Assembly (NCBI GenBank): GCA_965243545.1
Contig: OZ251573.1
Span: forward strand, 3,968,001-4,032,000
Origin: CATQHW01 sp965243545
GTDB lineage: Bacteria > Spirochaetota > Spirochaetia > SZUA-6 > Bin103
Length of the DNA stretch: 64,000 nt
Direction of reading: 5' to 3'
Part shown: in pieces, positions 7,757-16,011 of the stretch
Numbering within the stretch: the first letter of the stretch is position 1
How the letters are laid out: each line of letters starts with the position of its first letter
The notes under the pieces: model-generated
The model's input: the letters and a program-made list of their open reading frames with translations, nothing else
Told to the model about the DNA's origin: nothing
Databases searched by the model: none
Position numbers and translations under genes: made by a program

Positions 7757-10210
7757 TTATGGATTGGCGGTCAGGACCAGGATCAGCGACACGACCGACA
7801 ACGCCAGCGACCCCACCGCCGCCACCGGCGCGATGATCCTGCTCAGGAAGGAAGCGTCCGCCGCCGGCACGAACACCTGGTCGTCCGGCGCCAGCGGCAC
7901 CGACGGTTCCTTCCGCTGTCCGGATGAGTCGGTCACCGTCACCCCGTCGGCGTCGCCGGCCGCGTCCGCGCCGCCGGCCCGGCGGACGTAGTAATCGGCG
8001 GCCCGGCCCGGCAGGTACGGAAATACGCCCGGGTCCCGCACGGAGCCGGCCACGGTGATCGTCCGAGGCCGCACCGGGATGACGATCGTGTCGTACGGTT
8101 CGAGCGGCAGGTCGCCGGCCCGCCCCTCCGTGAACAGCAGCCGCTCCAGGTCGACCGGCAGGCGCTCGGCGCCGCGCGTCACGTAACCGGCGCGCAGGTC
8201 GGCATCTTCACGGATGTCGCCGCGCAGGGGGAACAGTACGTCGAACGCGGTGGCGCCGCGGTGGTACGGCGCCACGCGCCGCTGGGTGTTGGCGGCGGTG
8301 ACGGCCAGTTCCTGCACGGTCTGGGTTTCGATCTGGTCGACGTCCCCGGTCGTCCGCGTGGTGGCGACCGTCGTGGGGGTCGGCGGCGACAGCGCTCCCT
8401 CCACGTAGACGATCGGGACGGGCCGGGCGTGAACGGCCACGGAGTCGCGGTCCCGCAACGGCGTGGCGCCGGCTGCGCGGTAGTCGACGGCGATCGAGCG
8501 GGACGCGCCGCCGGGGTCCTGGCGGGTGATCGTCACGCGCGACGGGTCGGCGTACGGGCTGAGCCCGTCACCGTACCGCTCGATCAACGCCTCGAGTTCC
8601 TCGCCGTCCAGGAGCTGATAGGTTCCCGGGCGGCGGACTTCGCCGGCCAGCTGCACCTCCCGCTCGCGCGCGCGGAACGTGATGGTCGCCCCCGGCGTCA
8701 GCAGCGGGTTGTGGGCCGCCTCGCCGAACCGCCGCCAGCGAAACAGATCGTAGGTGCGCCGCCGGCCGTCCGCCGTTTCGATCTCGATCCGGCGGATCGA
8801 CGTATACGGCGTGCGGACGTCCGGCACGACGTCGTTCAACCGCGTGGCCGGGCTCACGACCCTCTGCTGCGCTCGCGTCACCTCACCGCGCAACGACACC
8901 TCGAAGCGCTGCGCCGGGATGACGATGCGGTCCATCGGCGCGAGCCGGCGGTCGCCGGCGCGGGACCCGCCGTACAGCAGCGCATCCAGGTCGATCGGCT
9001 CCTGCGGCGCGCCGCGGCGGGCGAACATGGCGCTGGTCAGGTCGGCGCCGGGGACGATCGAGTCGCGGATCGCGCGCAGGGCGTCGAACAGCATCTCTCC
9101 CGGCCGGTACCGGTAGGTGATCCGTTCACCCTCCGGCCCTATTGCGCCTTCCGACCTTATTGCGCCTTCGAAGAACACGGTCGGCCGCAGTTCGTCCCGG
9201 TTGTACACCACTACCGCGTCGCCGCCGCGCAACGGCTCACCGGCCAGCGCCAAGTCCCACGCCGCGTAGCGGGTCGAGCCCCGCTCACCGGCCCCGTACC
9301 CGCCGTCCGGCGGCAGCGGCGCTCCGTCGCAATCGAACAGCGCGGCGGCCGCCGCCGGCGGTGCGCCCGGCCTCGGGCCGGCCGGCTCCCGGCCGGCCGC
9401 TTGGCCAACGCTGTCGATGCGCACCCGCGACAGATCGGCGCGCGGCGTAAAGCCGTCGGCGAACGCGACCAGGTCCGCAAACCCCTCGCGGTCGAGCAGC
9501 TGGTAGGCGCCGGGCCGCCGCACCTCACCGCGGATGGTGACCGAACGGGCGCGCCGGCTCACGCAGACGCGGTCGCCCGGCCGCAGGTACGGGTCCTGCT
9601 CCCGGACGCCGAACCGCTGCGCCCGGAACAGGTCGAACACCTCGACGCCGCCGTCCCGTTCGACGCGTACGTCGCGGAGCGACGCGTGCTCGGTGAGCCG
9701 GTCCGCCAACGCCTCGCTCAGGCGGCCGAGCCCCCAGGCGGGGACGTGGCCGGCGGTCTCGACCGCGCCGCGCAGATGGACCTCGAAGGCGCCGACCGCG
9801 GTCAGGAGCAGCGACGGATTGCTGCCGGGGTAGGCGGACTCGACCAGCGCCACGATCCGGCGCCGCAGGTCGTCGAACCGCATGCCGCGCCCATCGAGCG
9901 CCTCGAACGCCCTCAGGTCGACGATGTAGTCGCCGCGGACGATCACCTGCTCGGCGACGCGCGTGACCGCGCCGGCGCGCGCCGCGGCGGCCGGCAGGTA
10001 CGACAGGCGGTAGGTATCGCCCGGCGTCACGGGGTACTCCGGCGCGGCGATCGCCAGCGACAACCGCTCTTGCGCCGACATCCGCCCCTGCGCCGCCTGT
10101 CCCTGCGCCGAAGTCCTCTCCTGCGCCTGTTCCTGCGCCCGGACCGGTCCGGATGCCGCCAGCGCCAGGACGGCGGCGAGCAGCAACGCCGGCGCGGGAC
10201 GGGACGTCAT
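7757..10210 (-). CDS. Multi-SLBB polysaccharide export protein
   Basis: ATG at 10210 gives 817 residues with a cleavable signal peptide ending near VRAQ. After a Gln/Ala repeat (about residues 25-45) comes a Poly_export-type domain (TPGDTYRLSYLPAA). At least three SLBB-like modules follow, recognisable by RRPGAYQLLDREG, RRPGTYQLLDGEE and RDPGVFPYLPGRA. The protein ends in one hydrophobic helix (LALSVVSLILVL). It is about twice the length of Wza-type exporters, resembling large SLBB proteins of bacteria with unusual envelopes. It would form the periplasmic/outer-membrane conduit for the polymer. A TGG-TACCAT extended -10 (minus strand, 10227-10219) ends eight bases before the ATG. Confidence 0.87.
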   Translation of the reverse strand: MTSRPAPALLLAAVLALAASGPVRAQEQAQERTSAQGQAAQGRMSAQERLSLAIAAPEYPVTPGDTYRLSYLPAAAARAGAVTRVAEQVIVRGDYIVDLRAFEALDGRGMRFDDLRRRIVALVESAYPGSNPSLLLTAVGAFEVHLRGAVETAGHVPAWGLGRLSEALADRLTEHASLRDVRVERDGGVEVFDLFRAQRFGVREQDPYLRPGDRVCVSRRARSVTIRGEVRRPGAYQLLDREGFADLVAFADGFTPRADLSRVRIDSVGQAAGREPAGPRPGAPPAAAAALFDCDGAPLPPDGGYGAGERGSTRYAAWDLALAGEPLRGGDAVVVYNRDELRPTVFFEGAIRSEGAIGPEGERITYRYRPGEMLFDALRAIRDSIVPGADLTSAMFARRGAPQEPIDLDALLYGGSRAGDRRLAPMDRIVIPAQRFEVSLRGEVTRAQQRVVSPATRLNDVVPDVRTPYTSIRRIEIETADGRRRTYDLFRWRRFGEAAHNPLLTPGATITFRAREREVQLAGEVRRPGTYQLLDGEELEALIERYGDGLSPYADPSRVTITRQDPGGASRSIAVDYRAAGATPLRDRDSVAVHARPVPIVYVEGALSPPTPTTVATTRTTGDVDQIETQTVQELAVTAANTQRRVAPYHRGATAFDVLFPLRGDIREDADLRAGYVTRGAERLPVDLERLLFTEGRAGDLPLEPYDTIVIPVRPRTITVAGSVRDPGVFPYLPGRAADYYVRRAGGADAAGDADGVTVTDSSGQRKEPSVPLAPDDQVFVPAADASFLSRIIAPVAAVGSLALSVVSLILVLTANP

Positions 10211-10275
10211 CGGCGCTGATGGTACCACACCGGCGCGGACGCACCGTTTTCAGGCGCGCCGTATCGGGGAGCGTG

Positions 10276-10908
10276 TCAGTCGATGACGCCGCCGGCCGCC
10301 AGGGCGGCCACGATCGCGAGGGTGGCGGCGCCGGGCGGGGTGCGCGTGGTGTCGATCACGATCTCCGGCGCGGCCGGCGGCTCGTAGGGCGACGAGACGC
10401 CGGTGAAGTCGGCAATCTCGCCGCGCGACGCCTTGGCGTACAGGCCCTTGGGATCGCGCCGCCGGCACTCGGCCAGCGGGCACCTGACGTACACCTCGAA
10501 GAAGCGGCCGTCCGGCAGGGCGGCGCGGGCGGCGCCGCGCGCTTCGGCGGTGGGCGAAATCAGCGCGCAGATCACCACGTGGCCGGCGTCGAAGAAGAGC
10601 CGCGCGGCGTGCGCGGCGCGCCGCACGTTCGTGCGCCGGTCCTCCATGGAGAAGCCGAGGTCCCCGCACAGGCCGTGCCGCAGGTCGTCGCCGTCGAGCA
10701 CGGCGGCCAGGACTCCCCGTGCGAACAGCGTCCGCTCCAGGCGCCCGGCGATGGTCGACTTGCCGGCGCCGGACAGCCCGGTCAGCCACACCACCGCCGC
10801 CCGGTGGCCGTTGCGAGCTTCGCGTTGCTGGCGGGTGACGCCGTTCGTTGCGGTTACCTGCCGCCCGGGAACCGGGACGGTTGCCATCGCGCGCTCACGG
10901 TGGGTCAT
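10276..10908 (-). CDS. cysC: Adenylylsulfate (APS) kinase
   Basis: ATG at 10908 gives 210 residues; ATG at 10887 is an alternative. WLTGLSGAGKSTIAGRLE at 41-58 holds the P-loop, LDGDDLRHGLCGDLGFS is the substrate-binding segment, and DRRTNVRR and CPLAECRRRDPKGLYAKA are CysC signatures. It phosphorylates APS to PAPS, the donor for sulfotransferases. No ATP sulfurylase or PAPS reductase gene is nearby. Together with the sulfotransferase two genes downstream, this points to polymer sulfation rather than sulfate assimilation. Confidence 0.93.
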   Translation of the reverse strand: MTHRERAMATVPVPGRQVTATNGVTRQQREARNGHRAAVVWLTGLSGAGKSTIAGRLERTLFARGVLAAVLDGDDLRHGLCGDLGFSMEDRRTNVRRAAHAARLFFDAGHVVICALISPTAEARGAARAALPDGRFFEVYVRCPLAECRRRDPKGLYAKASRGEIADFTGVSSPYEPPAAPEIVIDTTRTPPGAATLAIVAALAAGGVID

Positions 10909-10968
10909 CCCCCCGTCCGCTGTCAAACGCGAAACCGGGCCACACGTTCCGCCGGCCGGTGCTTGGGC

Positions 10969-10974
10969 TATGAT
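10969..10974 (+). promoter_or_regulatory. -10 element nine bases before GTG
   Basis: TATGAT (five of six consensus bases) ends nine bases before the GTG start at 10984, predicting a leader of only a few bases. No SAM riboswitch-like structure is seen upstream, although the gene is in methionine metabolism. Confidence 0.45.
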
Positions 10975-10983
10975 CGGCGCAGG

Positions 10984-11979
10984 GTGAAGCCGTTCCGGGA
11001 GGCGCTGGCGACAGGCGAGGTGCTGGTCTCTGACGGCGCGTTCGGAACCGAGCTGTTCGCGCACGGCGTCGACCTGCCGAACAGCGCCCTCGCCACCGAG
11101 AGCCATCCCGACGTGGTGCGCGCGGTCACCGCCGATTACCTGGAAGCGGGGAGCGACCTGGTGCAGACCAACACCTTCGTCGCCTCGCCGCTCCACCTCA
11201 AGATGGCCGGCCGTAGCGCCGAGGACGCCGGCCCGATCGCGCGCGCGGCGGTGCGGCTGGCGCGCGAGGCGGTGGCGTCCGCCGGCCGGCCGGCCTACGT
11301 CGCCGGCTCCATCGGACCGTCGCCGGGCGCGATCGAGGCGGACACCGGCGACACCACGTTCGGCATTCCCGACTCGGAGGTGCGCCGGGCGCACCGCGCG
11401 GTGGCCGGCGCGCTGGCCGAGGCGGGCGCCGATCTGCTCTGTATCGAGACGATGTTCTCCGCCACCGAGGCGGCGATCGCGGTCGACGAAGCGCGCGCGT
11501 TCGGCATACCGATCGCCGTCAACCTGACGCTCAAGTACACGCGCGACCGGCGGAGCGGGGCGACCGTCTACCGCACCGACTGGGGCCACTCGGCGGCCGA
11601 CCTGCTCGACCTGCTGGCGTCCGGCCGGCACAGCGCGGACGGCGCCGACCTGCTGCCGTCCGTGGACGTGATCGGCGTCAACTGCGGCGCGGAACAGCGC
11701 CGCGCCGAGCACACCGGCATGCCCTACGCGGCCGAGGCGGTTCGCCAGCTCGCCGCCGCGCTGGCCGAACGCGGCATCGCCGGCAAGACGCTGATGGCGT
11801 ACCCCAACGCCGGCATGCCGCGTCTGGCCGCCGGCGCCGTCCTCTACGACCACACCCCGCAGCTGATGGCGGAGGTGGCGCCGGCCGTGGCGGCGGCCGG
11901 CGCCACGATCGTGGGCGGCTGCTGCGGCACCGGCCCCGCGCACGTCCGCGCCATCCGCGCCGCGCTGCTCGGCCGCTGA
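10984..11979 (+). CDS. Homocysteine S-methyltransferase
   Basis: GTG at 10984 starts 331 residues of the zinc-dependent homocysteine methyltransferase fold. VSDGAFGTELFAHGVDL is the N-terminal signature. The three zinc ligands are visible: Cys234 (GVNCGAEQ) and Cys313-Cys314 (GGCCGTGP). The protein stands alone, with no cobalamin, folate or activation domains, so it is MmuM- or BHMT-like and would use a methyl donor such as S-methylmethionine or a betaine. An open frame runs far upstream, but that sequence is a shadow of cysC; the start is supported by family length and the -10 at 10969. Confidence 0.88.
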   Translation: MKPFREALATGEVLVSDGAFGTELFAHGVDLPNSALATESHPDVVRAVTADYLEAGSDLVQTNTFVASPLHLKMAGRSAEDAGPIARAAVRLAREAVASAGRPAYVAGSIGPSPGAIEADTGDTTFGIPDSEVRRAHRAVAGALAEAGADLLCIETMFSATEAAIAVDEARAFGIPIAVNLTLKYTRDRRSGATVYRTDWGHSAADLLDLLASGRHSADGADLLPSVDVIGVNCGAEQRRAEHTGMPYAAEAVRQLAAALAERGIAGKTLMAYPNAGMPRLAAGAVLYDHTPQLMAEVAPAVAAAGATIVGGCCGTGPAHVRAIRAALLGR

Positions 11980-12053
11980 GCCGGCGGCGCTCGCCGCACT
12001 CCGCGCCCGGCGCCCTCCGCCGTCCGTCACCGTCACACCGCCCGGCCGGCCGC

Positions 12054-12059
12054 TATACT
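12054..12059 (+). promoter_or_regulatory. -10 element six bases before lysS ATG
   Basis: TATACT (five of six consensus bases) ends exactly six bases before ATG 12066, so the predicted transcription start falls on the A of the start codon. GTCACA at 12032-12037 is a weak -35 candidate with a 16-base spacer. Confidence 0.5.
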
Positions 12060-12065
12060 GAGCCG

Positions 12066-13745
12066 ATGGACGCCGGATCGAGCGCCGCCCCGCCGCAGAC
12101 GCCGCCGCGGCAGGAATACCGGCACTGGGCGGACGCCGCCGCCGAACGGATCGTGCGCACGCGCGGCGAACGGGACCGCTACGTGCTGGCGGCCGGCGTC
12201 ACCCCGTCCGGCGTCGTCCACTTCGGCAACGTGCGGGAGATCATCACCCCGGAGCTGATCGCGCGCGCGTTGCGCGGACTCGGCTACGGGGTCCGCTTCA
12301 TCTACCTGTGGGACGACTACGACCCGTTCCGCAGCGTGCCGGCCAGCCTGCCCGGCAGCGGCTGGGAGCGCTTCCTGGGCGCGCCGCTGGCCGAGATGCC
12401 CGATCCGTACGGCGCCGCCGGGAGCTACGCCGCCCACTTCGCGGGCGTGTTTCAGGAGCGGATGACGCGGCTCGGCATATCCCCGGAGTGGATTTCGCAG
12501 GCGGCGCTCTATACCGGCGGCGCGTATGCGGCCGGCGTGCGCACGGCGCTGGCGCACCGCCGCGCGTTGCGCGAGCTGCTCAATCGTCACCGCCGCCGGC
12601 CGCTGCCCGACGACTGGTGGCCGGTGGAGGTGTACTGCGCGTGCGGCGCCGGCCTGGCCGGCACGGTCCCGGTCGAGTGGGACGGCGCCGACGCCGTGTC
12701 CTACCGCTGCTCGGCGTGCGGCCGCCTGCGGGTCGCCGACCTGCGCCGCGGCGGCGGCGTCAAGCTCGGCTGGCGGATCGACTGGCCGATGCGCTGGGCG
12801 CACCACGGCGTCGACTTCGAAGCGGCCGGCAAGGACCACCACTCCGCCGGCGGTTCCTGGGACACCGCGGCGCCGATCGCGCGCGAAGTGTTCGGCGTCG
12901 AGCCGCCGGCCACGCTCAAGTTCGACTGGGTCAACGTGCGCGGCGCCGGAACCATGGCGTCTTCGAGCGGCCGGCTCATCTCCGTGGCCGACGCCCTGGC
13001 GGTCTACCAGCCGGAGGTGGTCCGCTACCTGTTTGCCCGCACCCGCCCCGACCGCGAGTTCGACCTCTCCTTCGACCTCGACGTGCTGAAGACCTACGAG
13101 GACTACGACCGCGCCGCGCGCATCCGCGGCGGCGCCGAGCCGGCCGCGGAGGCGCGCCGCGTCCGCGAAGGGCGGGCGGTCGAGCTGAGCGAGGCGGCGC
13201 CCGGCCGTTCGCCTCCGGCCGGGGCGGAGGCGGTCCCGTTCCGCCATCTGTGCAACCTGCTGCAGATCCGCGACGGCGACGTCGACGGCGTGGTCGCCGG
13301 CCTGGTCGACAGCCTGCCGGCCGCCGCCGGCGCGGACGCCGGCCGGCTGCGCGTCCGCGCGCAGTGCGCGTGGCACTGGATCACCACGCACGCGCCGGAC
13401 GGGTTCCGCTTCCGGCTCCGCGCCGCCGGCGCGCCGCCCGTTCCGGTCAGCGCGCCGGTGGCGGCGGCCGTCGCCGGCCTGCGCCGGCGCCTTGCCGATG
13501 GCGGACCGCAGGATGGCCGGGCACAGGATGGCGGGGCGCAGGATGGCGGGGCGCTCGACCCGAAGGCGCTGCACCAGGCGTTCTACGACCTGGCCGCCGA
13601 GCACGGCATGGAGGCGCGGGAGCTGTTCGCGCAGCTCTACCGCATCCTGATCGACAAGGATCGCGGCCCCCGCCTGGCCGAGTTCATCGTCACCATCGGC
13701 GCCGCCCGCATCGACGCGCTGCTGGCCAACGTCACGGCGCGGTGA
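12066..13745 (+). CDS. lysS: Class I lysyl-tRNA synthetase
   Basis: 559 residues of the class I LysRS family (LysK/archaeal type), which charges tRNA-Lys. The HIGH-like motif is TPSGVVHFGN at 46-55 and the KMSKS-like motif is MASSSGR at 297-303. YLWDDYDPFR near 79 and CACGAGL plus CSACGRLR (a zinc-like four-Cys cluster) near 194-220 also match the family. Class I LysRS occurs in archaea, spirochaetes and some alphaproteobacteria. Near the C-terminal third a 15-bp repeat (13509-13553, three units) inserts a QDGGA-type linker. The stop overlaps the GTG of rpiA by four bases. Confidence 0.94.
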   Translation: MDAGSSAAPPQTPPRQEYRHWADAAAERIVRTRGERDRYVLAAGVTPSGVVHFGNVREIITPELIARALRGLGYGVRFIYLWDDYDPFRSVPASLPGSGWERFLGAPLAEMPDPYGAAGSYAAHFAGVFQERMTRLGISPEWISQAALYTGGAYAAGVRTALAHRRALRELLNRHRRRPLPDDWWPVEVYCACGAGLAGTVPVEWDGADAVSYRCSACGRLRVADLRRGGGVKLGWRIDWPMRWAHHGVDFEAAGKDHHSAGGSWDTAAPIAREVFGVEPPATLKFDWVNVRGAGTMASSSGRLISVADALAVYQPEVVRYLFARTRPDREFDLSFDLDVLKTYEDYDRAARIRGGAEPAAEARRVREGRAVELSEAAPGRSPPAGAEAVPFRHLCNLLQIRDGDVDGVVAGLVDSLPAAAGADAGRLRVRAQCAWHWITTHAPDGFRFRLRAAGAPPVPVSAPVAAAVAGLRRRLADGGPQDGRAQDGGAQDGGALDPKALHQAFYDLAAEHGMEARELFAQLYRILIDKDRGPRLAEFIVTIGAARIDALLANVTAR

Positions 13746-14470
13746 GCGGCGCCCTCAAGGCGGCGATAGCCGCGTCGGCGGTAGCCGCGCTGGTCCGCGA
13801 CGGCCAGCGCCTGGGCCTGGGATCGGGCTCCACCGCGTTGGAGGTGATCCGCCGCGTCGGCGCCGATGCGGCGGCCGGCCGCCTGGCCGGTTTGGCCTGT
13901 GTGCCGACCAGCCGGCAGGCGCAGATCGCCTGCTGGGAGCACGGCCTGTCGCCGGTGGAGCTGAGCGACCCGTCGGTGCGGGGACAGGTCGATCTGCTGA
14001 TCGACGGCGCCGACGAGGTCGATCCCCGCTGGCGGCTCACCAAGGGCGGCGGCGCGGCGCTCCTCACCGAAAAGATCGTCGCCGCCGCCGCCGTCCGCTA
14101 CGCGGTGGTGGTCGACGCCGGCAAGCTGGTCGGCCGCCTCGGCTCCCGTCACCCGGTGCCGGTGGAGGTGGTGCCGGCCGCGCTGCCGGTGGCGCAGCGC
14201 GCGCTGGCCGCGCTGGGGCTGGCGGGGACGGTGCGGCAGGCGGTCCGCAAGGCCGGTCCGGTGATCACCGACCACGGCAACCTGATCGTCGACGCGCGGC
14301 CGTCCGCGCCGTTCGATCCGCAGGAGGTGGAGTCCGCGCTGGCCGCTGTGCCGGGCGTGGTCTGCGTTGGTATCTTTACGCGGCCGGTCGACGACCTGTT
14401 CGTGGGCCGGGACCAGACCGACGTCACCCGGTACCGGCCGGGGGAGGATGCACATGCTGAGCGCAGGTGA
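13742..14470 (+). CDS. rpiA: Ribose-5-phosphate isomerase A
   Basis: GTG at 13742 overlaps the lysS stop as GTGA and yields 242 residues. RLGLGSGSTALEVI at 23-36 is the phosphate loop, DGADEVD at 88-94 carries the catalytic acid region, and KGGGAALLTEKI near 102-113 is the family signature. The enzyme interconverts ribose-5-phosphate and ribulose-5-phosphate in the pentose phosphate pathway. The coupling with lysS, a peroxiredoxin and mnmA makes a housekeeping operon that runs to 17462. Confidence 0.94.
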   Translation: MSGALKAAIAASAVAALVRDGQRLGLGSGSTALEVIRRVGADAAAGRLAGLACVPTSRQAQIACWEHGLSPVELSDPSVRGQVDLLIDGADEVDPRWRLTKGGGAALLTEKIVAAAAVRYAVVVDAGKLVGRLGSRHPVPVEVVPAALPVAQRALAALGLAGTVRQAVRKAGPVITDHGNLIVDARPSAPFDPQEVESALAAVPGVVCVGIFTRPVDDLFVGRDQTDVTRYRPGEDAHAERR

Positions 14471-14912
14471 CCCGGCGCCCGACTTCTCGCTGCCGGATCA
14501 GGACGGCAACACCCACACCTTGGCCGACTACGCGGGCCGGCAGCTGCTGATCTACTTCTATCCGCGCGCCAACACGCCCGGCTGCACCAGGCAGTCGTGT
14601 TCGGTGCGCGATCACGCCGCCGAGCTGGCCGCCCGGGGCATGGCCGTCGTCGGCGTCAGCCCGGACGGCGCGGCGGCGCAAAAGCGGTTCGACGACAAGT
14701 TCACGCTCGGCTTTCCGTTGCTCTGCGACACCGATCACGCCATGGCCGGCGCTTACGGCGCGTGGGGCCGACGCACGGTGTTGGGCAAGATCGGGCTCGG
14801 CCTGATCCGCTCCGCCTTTCTGGTCGGCCCCGACGGCCGGCTGCGCGGCGCGTGGTCGCCGGTGACGCCGGCCGACACCGTGCCCAACGCGCTGGCGGCA
14901 GCCGGGGAGTAG
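14454..14912 (+). CDS. bcp: Peroxiredoxin, BCP/PrxQ type
   Basis: The product has 152 residues from ATG 14454. GGGGGAGG at 14439-14446 is the ribosome-binding site; another ATG at 14448 is too close to it. The peroxidatic Cys44 is in YPRANTPGCTRQSC, with the resolving Cys49 five residues later, the PrxQ arrangement. It reduces peroxides in the cytoplasm using thioredoxin-like donors. It overlaps the last 17 bases of rpiA and is followed four bases later by mnmA. Confidence 0.92.
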   Translation: MLSAGDPAPDFSLPDQDGNTHTLADYAGRQLLIYFYPRANTPGCTRQSCSVRDHAAELAARGMAVVGVSPDGAAAQKRFDDKFTLGFPLLCDTDHAMAGAYGAWGRRTVLGKIGLGLIRSAFLVGPDGRLRGAWSPVTPADTVPNALAAAGE

Positions 14913-14916
14913 CCGC

Positions 14917-16011
14917 GTGCGCGCCGCCCTGCTGCTGTCCGGCGGCGTCGACAGTTCGGTGGCGCTGGTGCGGCTGCAGGCGGCCGGCGCGCGCGTGACC
15001 GCCTTCTACCTCAAGGTGTGGCTGGAGGAGGAGCTGGCCGGCCTGGGCGACTGCCCGTGGCAGGAGGACCTGGAGTACGCGCGCGCGGTCTGCCGCCGCC
15101 GCGGCGTGCCGTTGCACGTCGTGTCCGTGCAGCAGGAGTACCTGGAGCGCGTGCTCGACTACGTGGTGCGCGAGCTGCGCGCCGGCCACACGCCGAGTCC
15201 GGACCTGCTGTGCAACCGCCACGTCAAGTTCGGGGTGTTCGTCGACCGCTACGCCGCCGGCTTCGACGCGGTCGCCACCGGGCACTACGCGCGCGTGGCG
15301 CGCGCGCCGGACGGCCCGCGGCTGCTCACCGCTCCCGATCCGGTCAAGGACCAGACCTACTTCCTGGCGTACGTGACCGGCCGGCAGCTCGCCCGCGCCG
15401 TATTCCCGATCGGCGATTCCTGCAAGGCGCGCGTCCGCTCCGAGGCGGCCGCCGCCGGCCTGCCGACCCGCGGCCGGCCCGACAGTCAGGGCATCTGCTT
15501 CCTGGGCCGCATCAGCTACCGCGACTTCGTGCGCCGCCGGCTCGGCGAGCGGCCGGGGCCGATCGTGGAGCGGGAGACCGGCCGGCTGCTCGGCCGGCAC
15601 CGCGGCCACCACTTCTTCACGGTCGGCCAGCGGCAGGGGCTGGGGTTGGGCGGCGGCCCCTGGTACGTGGTGGGCAAGGACGCGGCGGAGAACCGGGTCA
15701 CGGTGAGCCGCGCGCCGGCCGCGCACGCCGGCTGCGCGTTCACGGTGCGGGCCGCCAACTGGATCGGCGGCGGCCCGCCGCGCGGGGCGGCGCGCGTCAA
15801 GATCCGCCACGGGCCGGAAGCGCTCCCCTGCACGGTCACCCCGGCCGCCGGCCCGGACCGGGTGGTGGTGCGCACCGGCAGCCCGCTGGCGGTCGCCTCC
15901 GGGCAGTTCGCCGTTCTTTACGACGACGGCGGGGGAGGGGGTGACGCGGAATACCGAGGCGGGGGAATGGAATGCCGAGGCGGCGGCGTGATCGAACCGC
16001 CGGCGCCGTGA
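14917..16011 (+). CDS. mnmA: tRNA-specific 2-thiouridylase MnmA
   Basis: GTG at 14917 starts 364 residues. The PP-loop LLLSGGVDSSVAL is at 5-17. The two catalytic cysteines are Cys99 (LLCNRHVKFG) and Cys194 (SQGICFLG), matching the spacing in characterised MnmA. GHYARV and KDQTYFLA are further family marks. The enzyme thiolates U34 of tRNA-Lys, -Glu and -Gln. The last 25 or so residues are a Gly-rich repeat (GGGMECRGGG) not typical of the family. The stop overlaps the next start as GTGA. Confidence 0.93.
   Translation: MRAALLLSGGVDSSVALVRLQAAGARVTAFYLKVWLEEELAGLGDCPWQEDLEYARAVCRRRGVPLHVVSVQQEYLERVLDYVVRELRAGHTPSPDLLCNRHVKFGVFVDRYAAGFDAVATGHYARVARAPDGPRLLTAPDPVKDQTYFLAYVTGRQLARAVFPIGDSCKARVRSEAAAAGLPTRGRPDSQGICFLGRISYRDFVRRRLGERPGPIVERETGRLLGRHRGHHFFTVGQRQGLGLGGGPWYVVGKDAAENRVTVSRAPAAHAGCAFTVRAANWIGGGPPRGAARVKIRHGPEALPCTVTPAAGPDRVVVRTGSPLAVASGQFAVLYDDGGGGGDAEYRGGGMECRGGGVIEPPAP

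Noticed and set aside
10909..10983. SAM riboswitch before the homocysteine methyltransferase
   Set aside because: The gap is only 75 bases, shared with cysC, and holds no SAM-I/II-like stems; the -10 is nine bases from the start, leaving no leader.
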